Assembly: GCA_020024155.1 (NCBI GenBank)
Contig: JAHHUE010000070.1
Coordinates: 1-7,800, forward strand
Direction: 5' to 3'
Origin: Oscillospiraceae bacterium
Lineage (GTDB): Bacteria > Bacillota > Clostridia > Oscillospirales > Ruminococcaceae
DNA length: 7,800 bases
This document shows positions 1 through 4,914 of this stretch, piece by piece (the first letter of the stretch is position 1; every line of letters starts with the position of its first letter). Under the pieces are notes generated by a model. The model was not told where the DNA came from, searched no databases, and worked only from the letters and a program-made list of their open reading frames with translations. The position numbers and the translations under genes are program-made.

Positions 1-1
1 A

Positions 2-199
2 GTCAAAGATAATGCAATTGTAGTAAAAGAGAACAAAATACAATCAGAAGGTTCTGAAAATACATCATCAGAGTTCTGGGTTTTGCATATTAATGGAAGT
101 CCCGCAAAAACAGGAAATGCAGAAAAGTTACATACATATTTGACAGAACATTTACATTGTTCCACATATTTGCAACAGAATTTATTTTTATCTATTTAA
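2..199 (+). CDS. 3' end of an unidentified gene, cut by the window edge
   Basis: The reading frame is open from the left edge of the window and ends at TAA 197-199, giving the last 65 residues of a protein. The first half is polar (Lys, Asn, Glu, Ser rich). It is followed by a stretch reading INGSPAKTGNAEKL, which resembles the phosphate-binding loop (INGSPRK.GNT) at the N-terminus of NADPH-dependent FMN reductases and flavodoxin-like proteins. In those proteins, however, the loop is followed by more than 100 residues, whereas here the frame stops about 30 residues later. The 3' part overlaps another frame that reads like a membrane segment of the DUF2975-like remnant that follows. I therefore suspect this frame was fused or truncated by a deletion near position 150. 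The resemblance to flavodoxins is weak and could be chance. No function is assigned. Confidence 0.45.
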   Translation, partial: VKDNAIVVKENKIQSEGSENTSSEFWVLHINGSPAKTGNAEKLHTYLTEHLHCSTYLQQNLFLSI

Positions 200-518
200 C
201 AGCATATACTGTTTTAGTTTTTTAATATTTAAGTATATAGAAAAGCTGTTTATAAATATCCATAACAACAACACACCTTTTACTCTTGAAAATGTTAAGT
301 ATATTGAAAAAATGGCTGCATTACAATTTATTTTAATATTTGATAGTTATATACTGGCTATTATATTTAGTGCCATTATAAAAGTGGATATGGGTGCAGA
401 ACTTGAATTTACATATATAATATTTGCACTAATCACATTTTGCTTTGCATATATTTTTAAATATGGATATGAAATACAATTGGATTCCGTAGGAGTTATG
501 TATAACAATCAAGAATAG
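154..518 (+). pseudogene. Remnant of a DUF2975-like membrane protein (C-terminal half)
   Basis: The frame ending at TAG 516-518 reads KYIEKLFINIHNNNTPFT, then LENVKYIEKMAAL, then two hydrophobic helices, and ends near FKYGYEIQLDS. This matches the second half of DUF2975 family proteins as I know them: a membrane helix, then K.LF.NI...PFT.ENVK.I, two more helices, then a G.E.Q tail. Family members have about 150-170 residues and four helices, so the N-terminal half is missing. No ATG, GTG or TTG precedes ATG 312 in frame, and that ATG has no ribosome binding site, so starting there would skip the conserved PFT.ENVK segment. A further helix (FIFIYLTAYTVLVF) lies one frame away at 181-222 and joins the remnant across a run of six T at 218-223, so one lost T would explain the break. 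DUF2975 genes are often paired with a small XRE-type regulator, and none is visible here. Family membership is from memory of the motif. Confidence 0.6.
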
Positions 519-633
519 ACAATCTATAATAAACCAATTAAAGCAACGCCAAAATATTTCAGAAACTGATGCAGATAAACTTTATAATCTTTGTGCAGAA
601 TTGATTATAAAAGAACATTTAAGTAAAATATAA
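493..633 (+). pseudogene. Orphan coding tail without a start codon
   Basis: After a stop at 490-492, this frame is open to TAA 631-633. It reads KNRQSIINQLKQRQNIS and then ETDADKLYNLCAELIIKEHLSKI, with the composition and amphipathic pattern of a real small helical protein. There is no ATG, GTG or TTG in the frame. The ATG at 498 is in the neighbouring frame, and removing one base near 516 would give a protein of about 43 residues starting MYNNQE. The AGGAG at 491-495 lies only two bases before that ATG, which is too close for a good ribosome binding site. It is either a frameshifted small gene or the C-terminus of a larger gene joined by deletion to the DUF2975 remnant. A strong terminator follows directly, which suggests this was the genuine 3' end of a transcription unit. 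I do not recognise the family. Confidence 0.4.
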
Positions 634-649
634 GCTATTTAATAAACTT

Positions 650-703
650 AAATAAAACAGCTATGTAACTATAATGGTTTTAGCTGTTTTATTTTGTTTT
701 TTC
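650..703 (+). terminator. Intrinsic terminator closing the decayed region
   Basis: A perfect 13-bp stem (650-662 with 682-694, AAATAAAACAGCT and its complement) has a 19-base loop and is followed by a T-rich tail up to 703. It lies 16 bases after the stop of the orphan tail and insulates the following LCP-like gene. Confidence 0.8.
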
Positions 704-738
704 TGCCCATAATATCTATAAAAAATCGGAGGCAGAAA

Positions 739-1539
739 ATGAATAAAATAAAAGTATTTTTATATTCCTTTGGAATAGCATTCAGCCTTATGCTTATATG
801 TTACAGTGTACTATATTGGACAATACCACCAGAAAGCGTAGACAAAAGCCAAAAAAATGTCCCTATACTTACAGCACAGCCTCAGGATAGCAAAACCACC
901 TTGCTTGTTTTGAATAATGAGGATACAAATTTTTTCTTTCTGTTAAAGTTTAACGGCATACAAAAAAAGGTAGGGCTTATATCTATTCCATCGGATTTTT
1001 ATATAGAATCTTGTGGCAGAACAATATTGGAAAGCTATGACTATGCCGGTATAATGCAGTGTGTGCAAGATTTAAGCACAGAGTTTGATTTAAACATTCA
1101 CTATCATCTTTTATGCAACGAAAAAACTTTAAGTAAAATAATATCCAGTTTTTCAGGAATATATGTTGATAAGATAAATGATTTTACACCACAGTCAGTA
1201 AAAGAGCTTATTTTTAAAGGTACTGACTATATGGACATTGGCACTTTTATAAGCACTGTTGCACAGCTTAGTGTATATCTTGATAACACTGTTGGGCTTG
1301 AATTTATAAATAATATAGGTATGTATCTTATAAAAAACAATATGCTTAACATTGCAGCTTATTCAATTGATGATGTCAAAAAGAATTTTTCATATCTTAA
1401 AACAAATATTGCAACAGAAGATTTTGAACGCTTTAAACGCATTTTCACTCTGTTAAATAATTCAGAAGTTGAGTTTTCCAACATTTTGCTTAAACAGGAT
1501 ACAGCACAGGAAGATATAACAAGACTTTTTAAAGAATAA
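739..1539 (+). CDS. Divergent LytR-CpsA-Psr (LCP)-like membrane-anchored protein
   Basis: This is a 266-residue protein starting at ATG 739, chosen because GGAGG at 728-732 sits six bases upstream. An in-frame ATG at 694 lies inside the preceding terminator and has no binding site. Residues 5-29 form one hydrophobic signal anchor, so the rest should be outside the cell. Residues 54-146 follow the LCP layout: a hydrophobic strand (TTLLVLNN), a second strand ending KKVGLISIPSDFYIE, then a helix and LNIHYHLLCNEKTLSKIISSFSGIYVD, which corresponds to the 'idyyv.vdf.gf..lvd.lGGv.vd' block. LCP proteins transfer lipid-linked glycopolymers such as teichoic acids or capsule onto peptidoglycan. The usual PRD (Arg) is PSD here (residues 84-86) and the usual GG is SG, so catalytic activity is doubtful. 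It stands alone between two terminators. I saw no convincing promoter. The LCP assignment rests on motif pattern only. Confidence 0.65.
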   Translation: MNKIKVFLYSFGIAFSLMLICYSVLYWTIPPESVDKSQKNVPILTAQPQDSKTTLLVLNNEDTNFFFLLKFNGIQKKVGLISIPSDFYIESCGRTILESYDYAGIMQCVQDLSTEFDLNIHYHLLCNEKTLSKIISSFSGIYVDKINDFTPQSVKELIFKGTDYMDIGTFISTVAQLSVYLDNTVGLEFINNIGMYLIKNNMLNIAAYSIDDVKKNFSYLKTNIATEDFERFKRIFTLLNNSEVEFSNILLKQDTAQEDITRLFKE

Positions 1540-1542
1540 AAT

Positions 1543-1579
1543 AAAAGACTTATCGGAGTAAATCTGATAAGTCTTTTTT
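1543..1579 (+). terminator. Intrinsic terminator of the LCP-like gene
   Basis: The hairpin has arms 1543-1557 and 1563-1577 (AAAAGACTTATC pairs perfectly, then one G-U and two more pairs), a five-base loop and a T tail to 1579. It begins three bases after the LCP-like stop codon. Confidence 0.9.
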
Positions 1580-1586
1580 ATAGTGC

Positions 1587-1615
1587 TTGACATCTTACTT
1601 AAACTTAAATACTAT
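1587..1615 (+). promoter_or_regulatory. Sigma-A promoter of the small frameshifted gene
   Basis: TTGACA at 1587-1592 matches the -35 consensus fully. After a 17-base spacer, TACTAT at 1610-1615 matches the -10 in five of six positions. Transcription would start near 1622, leaving a short leader to GGAGG and ATG 1650. The TTG inside this -35 box could be misread as an earlier start codon of the gene. Confidence 0.75.
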
Positions 1616-1649
1616 ACAATTATACATTAACATTGATGGAGGTTTTATT

Positions 1650-2053
1650 ATGAACGCATCTGAGATTGTAAAAAATAAACTAATTTCATCTGGTGGCACT
1701 GCAAAAATATACGGTATAAATAACGGAGAATATATTATTTCTATATGTAATAATGGAAAAAGTTTTTCTTCTCCTTCTCTTCCAAATGTTACTTATGATT
1801 TCACTGTATTTGATATAATTGTAACTCTGTTAAAATCCAAAGGTGGAAAAGCAAGAAAAGGTATTGGCAGAGGAAAAGGGATTCGCATAGGCGATAAAGG
1901 TTGTGAAATAGATACAGTTGTTGCATAATAGGCAAAGAGTATTGGGGTAAAAAAATTGGAGAATCCATTTTAGACCCTGTATTCATTATGGCTGCAATTT
2001 TAGAATGGGCAGGCTTATGTTATAACAAGCGTGGATATATAGAACTAATATAA
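1650..2053 (+). pseudogene. Uncharacterised small protein gene split by a one-base frameshift
   Basis: ATG 1650 follows GGAGG with seven bases between. The first frame gives 91 residues (MNASEIVKNKLISSGG... to CEIDTVV), then Ala and a stop at 1926-1928. One frame over, reading resumes without a gap: IIGKEYWGKKIGESILDPVF, then IMAAILEWAGLCYNKRGYIELI, stopping at 2051-2053 immediately before the terminator. Adding one G beside position 1923 joins the halves as TVVGIIGKEYWGKK and gives a soluble protein of about 134 residues. The centre is basic and Gly-rich (residues 65-81, GGKARKGIGRGKGIRIG), and the C-terminal part forms amphipathic helices. No slippery heptamer is present, so a recent deletion or an assembly error is likelier than programmed frameshifting. 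I cannot name a family. The gene has its own promoter and terminator and no partner. Confidence 0.7.
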
Positions 2054-2079
2054 AAGGAGAGAATATTCTCTCCTTTTTT
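2052..2079. terminator. Terminator shared by convergent transcripts
   Basis: A 26-base perfect palindrome (2052-2077, arms AAAAGGAGAGAAT and complement) carries TTTTTT on the + side, overlapping the stop codon of the frameshifted gene. On the - strand it lies about 85 bases after the spoVAEb stop with only a short T tail, so it is stronger for the + transcript. Confidence 0.85.
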
Positions 2080-2164
2080 ATGATTGCTTTTCTGTAATTA
2101 CTTATTTCTTTCTATAATTTGCTCTTGTTTTTCTCTAATTATTTTTATAATTGTTCTTATTTTT

Positions 2165-2521
2165 CTATGATTGACTTTTACTTTTTGTAATCAGTGCTGC
2201 AAGAAAACCAAAAATCAAACTGGCACTTACACCACCACTGCACGCAGTAAGTCCACCTGTAAAAATTCCCACAAATCCGTGTTGTTTAATTGCTTCTTCA
2301 ACCCCTTGTGCCAAAGTGTGACCAAATCCCATAATAGGCACAGTTGCTCCTGCACCGGCAAAATCAGCCAATTTATCCCACACACCTATGGCAGATAAAA
2401 CAAGTCCGCTAACTACAAATAAAACCAAAATTCTGGCTGGTGTAAGTTTTGTAAGGTCAATAAGCAACTGACCTATAACGCACAAAGCACCACCGACTAC
2501 AAACGCCCAGAAATAATTCAT
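2165..2521 (-). CDS. spoVAE: Stage V sporulation protein AE (SpoVAEb), DPA transport membrane subunit
   Basis: This 118-residue membrane protein belongs to the SpoVA machinery, which moves dipicolinic acid (DPA) into the forespore during sporulation and releases it at germination. It sits in the inner spore membrane. The N-terminal helix contains WAFVVGGALCVIGQ (residues 5-18). A second helix spans about 31-47, followed by the conserved AGAGATVPIMGFGHTLAQG segment (56-73) and a final hydrophobic region (about 83-111). The same two blocks occur in SpoVAC, so the two are paralogous. Length and sequence fit SpoVAEb of spore-forming Firmicutes. Its ATG overlaps the spoVAD stop by four bases (ATGA), and AAAAAGGAGA lies upstream inside spoVAD, so translation is probably coupled. 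It is the last gene of the cluster. An 85-base purine-rich 3' region leads to the palindrome at 2052-2077. Confidence 0.95.
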   Translation of the reverse strand: MNYFWAFVVGGALCVIGQLLIDLTKLTPARILVLFVVSGLVLSAIGVWDKLADFAGAGATVPIMGFGHTLAQGVEEAIKQHGFVGIFTGGLTACSGGVSASLIFGFLAALITKSKSQS

Positions 2522-3516
2522 TTCTTTGTCTCCTTTTTACTTCTTATATTAACAAGATGTGCGATACAAGGTATGCTCTCGCCTTGCATACTTGTTGCAG
2601 GACTAAGCAAAGCACCGGTTGCAATAAACAAAATATTATTAAGTTTTTCCTTCTCAAATTCAGGCAGAAATTTAGCAGCAATCACACTTGCAGAACAACC
2701 ACATCCACTTGCACCACTTTGGACTTTCTGTTCTTCGTCATATATAACCATTCCGCAATCAATATGGTTATCCAAAACTATATTTTCTTTTAATAATAAA
2801 TCTTTAAGCAATGCACTTCCAACTTCGCCAAGGTCGCCTGTAATAATCAAGTCATAATCAGATGCTTTTGTATTGCTGTTTTTTAAATATTTTTTTATTG
2901 TATCTGCCGCTGCCGGAGCCATTGCTGCACCCATATTATTTGTATCGGTTACGCCCAAATCTACAACAGCGCCAATTTGAGCAGAATTTATAAACGAAGT
3001 TTTTCCCATACTTTGTACAAGCACGCTGCCACAACCGGTAACTGTCCACTGCGCAGTCGGAGTTCTTTTTCCACCGTAATCCAAAGGTGTTCTGTACTGT
3101 CGTTCAGCTGTGCAAAAGTGGCTTGATGCCAAAGCAATCGCATTGTCGGTATATCCTGCATCAACCATACAACTTGCTATAATCATACTCTCAGCCATTG
3201 TACTGCACGCATTGTATAAGCCCAAAAATGGAAAACCAAAATCTCTCATAGAAAAAGCCGTTGATGTAATCTGATTGCACAAATCTCCGCCCATAAATAA
3301 ATTTATATCATTTACTGATAAGCCTTTTTTGTGTAATAAGTGATTTATACAACGGGTCTGCATTTCTGTTTCTGCCTTTTCCCAAGTATCTTTTGAAAAA
3401 TAATCATCTTCACTACATTCATCAAAAAGGTGTGCAAGAGGGCCTTCACTTTCTTTTTTTCCAACCACAGATGCCCACGCAGTTATTGAAGGCGAATTTT
3501 TATATTTTATATACAC
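2518..3516 (-). CDS. spoVAD: Stage V sporulation protein AD (SpoVAD), thiolase-fold DPA-binding protein
   Basis: This is a 332-residue soluble subunit of the SpoVA complex, near the usual family length. SpoVAD has a thiolase/ketoacyl-synthase-like fold and, in Bacillus subtilis, binds DPA and is needed for its uptake. Recognisable blocks are SITAWASVVGKKESEGPL (9-26), NACSTMAES with Cys104 at the thiolase nucleophile position (102-110), GYTDNAIALASSHFCTAERQ (121-140), and the Gly/Cys-rich GASGCGCSAS (268-277). The start codon is GTG at 3514-3516. AAAGGA lies nine bases upstream, and no better ATG precedes the conserved N-terminus. It is separated from spoVAC by 82 bases that carry a terminator-like hairpin, whereas it overlaps spoVAEb by four bases, so its expression is probably tied more closely to spoVAEb than to spoVAC. 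Assignment is secure. Confidence 0.97.
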   Translation of the reverse strand: MYIKYKNSPSITAWASVVGKKESEGPLAHLFDECSEDDYFSKDTWEKAETEMQTRCINHLLHKKGLSVNDINLFMGGDLCNQITSTAFSMRDFGFPFLGLYNACSTMAESMIIASCMVDAGYTDNAIALASSHFCTAERQYRTPLDYGGKRTPTAQWTVTGCGSVLVQSMGKTSFINSAQIGAVVDLGVTDTNNMGAAMAPAAADTIKKYLKNSNTKASDYDLIITGDLGEVGSALLKDLLLKENIVLDNHIDCGMVIYDEEQKVQSGASGCGCSASVIAAKFLPEFEKEKLNNILFIATGALLSPATSMQGESIPCIAHLVNIRSKKETKK

Positions 3517-3551
3517 GATTTAAAATCCTTTCAAATAAATATCTTATGCAG

Positions 3552-3578
3552 AAAAAGGAGACAAATGAGTCTCCTTTT
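3552..3578 (-). terminator. Terminator-like hairpin inside the operon, between spoVAC and spoVAD
   Basis: In the mRNA sense, a 10-bp stem AAAAGGAGAC/GTCTCCTTTT (3569-3578 with 3553-3562) encloses a six-base loop and ends in TTTTT, then C. Its core is only six G/C-containing pairs and the T run is short, so partial termination or an RNA-processing stop is likelier than full termination. The arm plus loop (3552-3565) is complementary over 14 bases to the spoVAEb ribosome binding region (2525-2538). Confidence 0.6.
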
Positions 3579-3598
3579 ATATATAAACAAGACAATCT

Positions 3599-4036
3599 TT
3601 AAAATCGTCTTGACATCCAGTAAATAACCCCATAAATAACACTTGCCAAAGTGCCATATACAATAACAGGGCCTGCTATAATAAACATCTTTGATGCAAC
3701 ACCAGTTATATAACCTTCTGACTTAAATTCAATTGCAGGGCTTACAACAGCATTGGCAAATCCGGTTATTGGCACCAAAGTTCCAGCGCCAGCTCTTTTG
3801 GCAATTTTGTGATACCATCCAAGAGCAGTAAATATTGCAGAAAGTCCAACAAGAGAAACACTTGTCATAAGTCTTGCATCAGAAATTGTAAAATGCATTT
3901 TCATATATAAAGTTGTCAGTATCTGACCAATAAGACAAATCGTTCCACCCACAAAAAAAGCCCAAAGACAGTTAGAAAATATCTTAGAGTTTGGAGAATA
4001 TCTCTTAACCATTTCTGCATAGTTTTTCTTATCCAT
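3599..4036 (-). CDS. spoVAC: Stage V sporulation protein AC (SpoVAC), DPA transport membrane subunit
   Basis: This is a 145-residue integral membrane protein of the SpoVA complex. In Bacillus, SpoVAC has been described as a mechanosensitive channel through which DPA passes. A soluble N-terminus (MDKKNYAEMVKRYSPNSKIF) precedes helix one with WAFFVGGTICLIGQ (25-38). A second helix lies at about 55-76, followed by the signature AGAGTLVPITGFANAVVSPA (82-101) with Glu103. A long hydrophobic C-terminal region (about 111-140) ends in a basic MSRRF. ATG 4036 is preceded by GGGGAG. Only 11 bases separate it from the spoVT stop and no promoter fits between, so it is probably read from the spoVT promoter. 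That gene order differs from B. subtilis, where spoVAC lies in a longer spoVA operon and spoVT is elsewhere. Confidence 0.96.
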   Translation of the reverse strand: MDKKNYAEMVKRYSPNSKIFSNCLWAFFVGGTICLIGQILTTLYMKMHFTISDARLMTSVSLVGLSAIFTALGWYHKIAKRAGAGTLVPITGFANAVVSPAIEFKSEGYITGVASKMFIIAGPVIVYGTLASVIYGVIYWMSRRF

Positions 4037-4047
4037 ACTATACTCCC

Positions 4048-4587
4048 CTATATTTCAAGATGATTAGCAAGAAAAGTGCTTGTAAGCACCAAAAGTTTTT
4101 TCTGTGCGTCAGTAATAATTTCGCTTTCTCCTGCAAGCAGAGCCACCACACCAATACCGTCACCGGAAGCAATAATAGGTGTTGCCCCTATAATGATATA
4201 TTCACTTCTTTGGTATGGATATATAATTTTTTCGCTTGCAAATTGTTTAAAGTAAGATGTTCTCTGTTTAAGCAATTCTTCAATTTCATCAGGAATTGGA
4301 AGTCCGATAATTTCCTTTTTGCCTGAACCACTGTAAGCGATAACTCTATCACTGTCAAAAATTATGCAGTGAAGTCCACTAACCTTGTATAAGCTATCAG
4401 CATAATTTTGGCTAAATTCCGATAATTCTGACATGATAGAATATTTTTTAAAGATAACCTCTCCGTCTTGACTGGTAAAAATCTCCAAAGGGTCGCCCTC
4501 ACGCATTCTCATTGTTCGTCTTATTTCTTTTGGTATAACAATTCTGCCCAAATCGTCAATTCTTCTCACAACACCCGTTGCTTTCAT
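4048..4587 (-). CDS. spoVT: Stage V sporulation protein T (SpoVT), AbrB-type forespore regulator
   Basis: This is a 179-residue DNA-binding regulator of the forespore that adjusts part of the sigma-G regulon. Residues 1-50 form the AbrB/MazE-like swapped-hairpin domain, nearly identical to the family: MKATGVVRRIDDLGRIVIPK, EIRRTMRMREGDPLEIF. Residues about 56-179 form the C-terminal GAF-type sensor domain, which is much more divergent from B. subtilis SpoVT, as is usual. The length equals that of the family. ATG 4587 has AGGAGGA six bases upstream. The gene is first in a row with spoVAC, spoVAD and spoVAEb, separated from spoVAC by only 11 bases. A candidate sigma-G promoter at 4618-4646 lies about 30 bases upstream and contains an AbrB-type palindrome, which suggests autoregulation. 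The ligand of the GAF domain is not known. Confidence 0.96.
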   Translation of the reverse strand: MKATGVVRRIDDLGRIVIPKEIRRTMRMREGDPLEIFTSQDGEVIFKKYSIMSELSEFSQNYADSLYKVSGLHCIIFDSDRVIAYSGSGKKEIIGLPIPDEIEELLKQRTSYFKQFASEKIIYPYQRSEYIIIGATPIIASGDGIGVVALLAGESEIITDAQKKLLVLTSTFLANHLEI

Positions 4588-4617
4588 ATATAATCCTCCT
4601 ATTAACAGGTTTTATTT

Positions 4618-4646
4618 TAGTATTTACCATAATTGGTATTTTATTC
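4618..4646 (-). promoter_or_regulatory. Candidate sigma-G promoter of spoVT and the spoVA genes
   Basis: On the - strand, GAATA (4642-4646) fits the sigma-G -35 consensus GHATR. After 17 bases, AATACTA (4618-4624) fits the -10 consensus CATNHTA in six of seven positions. Transcription would start about 24 bases before ATG 4587, just ahead of the ribosome binding site. spoVT and spoVA are sigma-G genes in Bacillus, which supports the call. The match is by eye. Confidence 0.6.
4625..4638. promoter_or_regulatory. AbrB-type palindrome within the spoVT promoter spacer
   Basis: TACCA-TAAT-TGGTA lies wholly between the -35 and -10 of the candidate sigma-G promoter. It fits the bipartite TNCCA-N4-TGGNA motif I recall for B. 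subtilis AbrB/Abh. SpoVT carries the same type of DNA-binding domain, so this may be an autoregulatory operator. Binding is inferred. Confidence 0.45.
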
Positions 4647-4685
4647 TTTTTTATTTAAAAAATATAAATTATTTTAAAAAACTTA

Positions 4686-4717
4686 TTGACAAAATAAAAT
4701 TATAATGTTATTATAAT
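4686..4717 (+). promoter_or_regulatory. Sigma-A promoter of tRNA-Arg
   Basis: TTGACA at 4686-4691 is a perfect -35. TATTAT at 4709-4714 follows after 17 bases (a perfect TATAAT at 4712-4717 would need a 20-base spacer). The start would fall near 4721, seven bases before the mature tRNA. It diverges from the spoVT promoter about 40 bases away. Confidence 0.75.
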
Positions 4718-4727
4718 ACAGCAATAT

Positions 4728-4804
4728 GCGCTAGTAGCTCAGCTGGATAGAGTACTTGACTACGAATCAAGGGGTCAGGGGTTCGAGTCCCTTCTAGCGC
4801 ACCA
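4728..4804 (+). tRNA. tRNA-Arg, anticodon ACG
   Basis: The full cloverleaf can be read. The acceptor stem GCGCTAG/CTAGCGC pairs over seven bases, the D arm is GCTC...GAGT, and the anticodon stem CTTGA/TCAAG encloses loop CTACGAA with anticodon ACG. The T arm is AGGGG TTCGAGT CCCTT. The discriminator is A and the CCA end is encoded (4802-4804). The first anticodon base is normally deaminated to inosine so that it reads CGU, CGC and CGA. It is a single-gene unit with its own promoter and terminator. Confidence 0.98.
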
Positions 4805-4807
4805 GAT

Positions 4808-4845
4808 AAAGCTTTGAAACTTAGTTTCAAAGCTTTTTCTTTTTT
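4808..4845 (+). terminator. Intrinsic terminator of tRNA-Arg
   Basis: A perfect 13-bp stem (4808-4820 with 4824-4836, AAAGCTTTGAAAC and complement) has a TTA loop and is followed by TTCTTTTTT. It starts four bases after the CCA end. Confidence 0.93.
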
Positions 4846-4914
4846 GTAAAAATTATATAGCTCTAACGAAAAGGATTTATAAAATTAAAAACTAAAAAAC
4901 CATACACAAAAAAT

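Noticed and set aside
198..224. Small hairpin AACAG/CTGTT followed by a T run, resembling a terminator
   Set aside because: The stem has only five pairs, and the T run lies within the apparent coding frame of the DUF2975-like remnant.
218..224. TTTTTTA slippery heptamer near the DUF2975-like remnant
   Set aside because: In the frame that would need to shift, the heptamer is not in register for a -1 slip, and the upstream frame has no usable start. Gene decay is the better explanation.
694..738. Earlier in-frame ATG for the LCP-like gene and a TTGTTT/TATAAA promoter-like pair at 694-722
   Set aside because: The ATG lies in the preceding terminator without a ribosome binding site, and the promoter would start transcription inside the real ribosome binding site.
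1916..1930. Programmed ribosomal frameshift in the small gene
   Set aside because: There is no slippery heptamer at the junction and no clear stimulatory structure directly after it. A one-base deletion explains it more simply.
2080..2164. Imperfect T-rich repeat units (TATAATT.G.TCTT.TTTTTCT) after spoVAEb, and a short Lys/Ile/Glu-rich frame on the - strand
   Set aside because: The repeats are low-complexity and poorly matched, and the frame lacks a start codon. A- and T-rich sequence gives such patterns by chance.
3393..3602. Open frames on the + strand opposite spoVAD, spoVAC, spoVT, the nuclease and the lipoprotein
   Set aside because: They are antisense to well-supported genes, have no ribosome binding sites, and their products are rich in Cys, His and Phe as expected of shadow frames.
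4728..4845. tRNA-Arg as an integration site for a mobile element
   Set aside because: No duplicated tRNA 3' end, integrase or phage-like gene is seen in the window, and the tRNA is followed by its own terminator.
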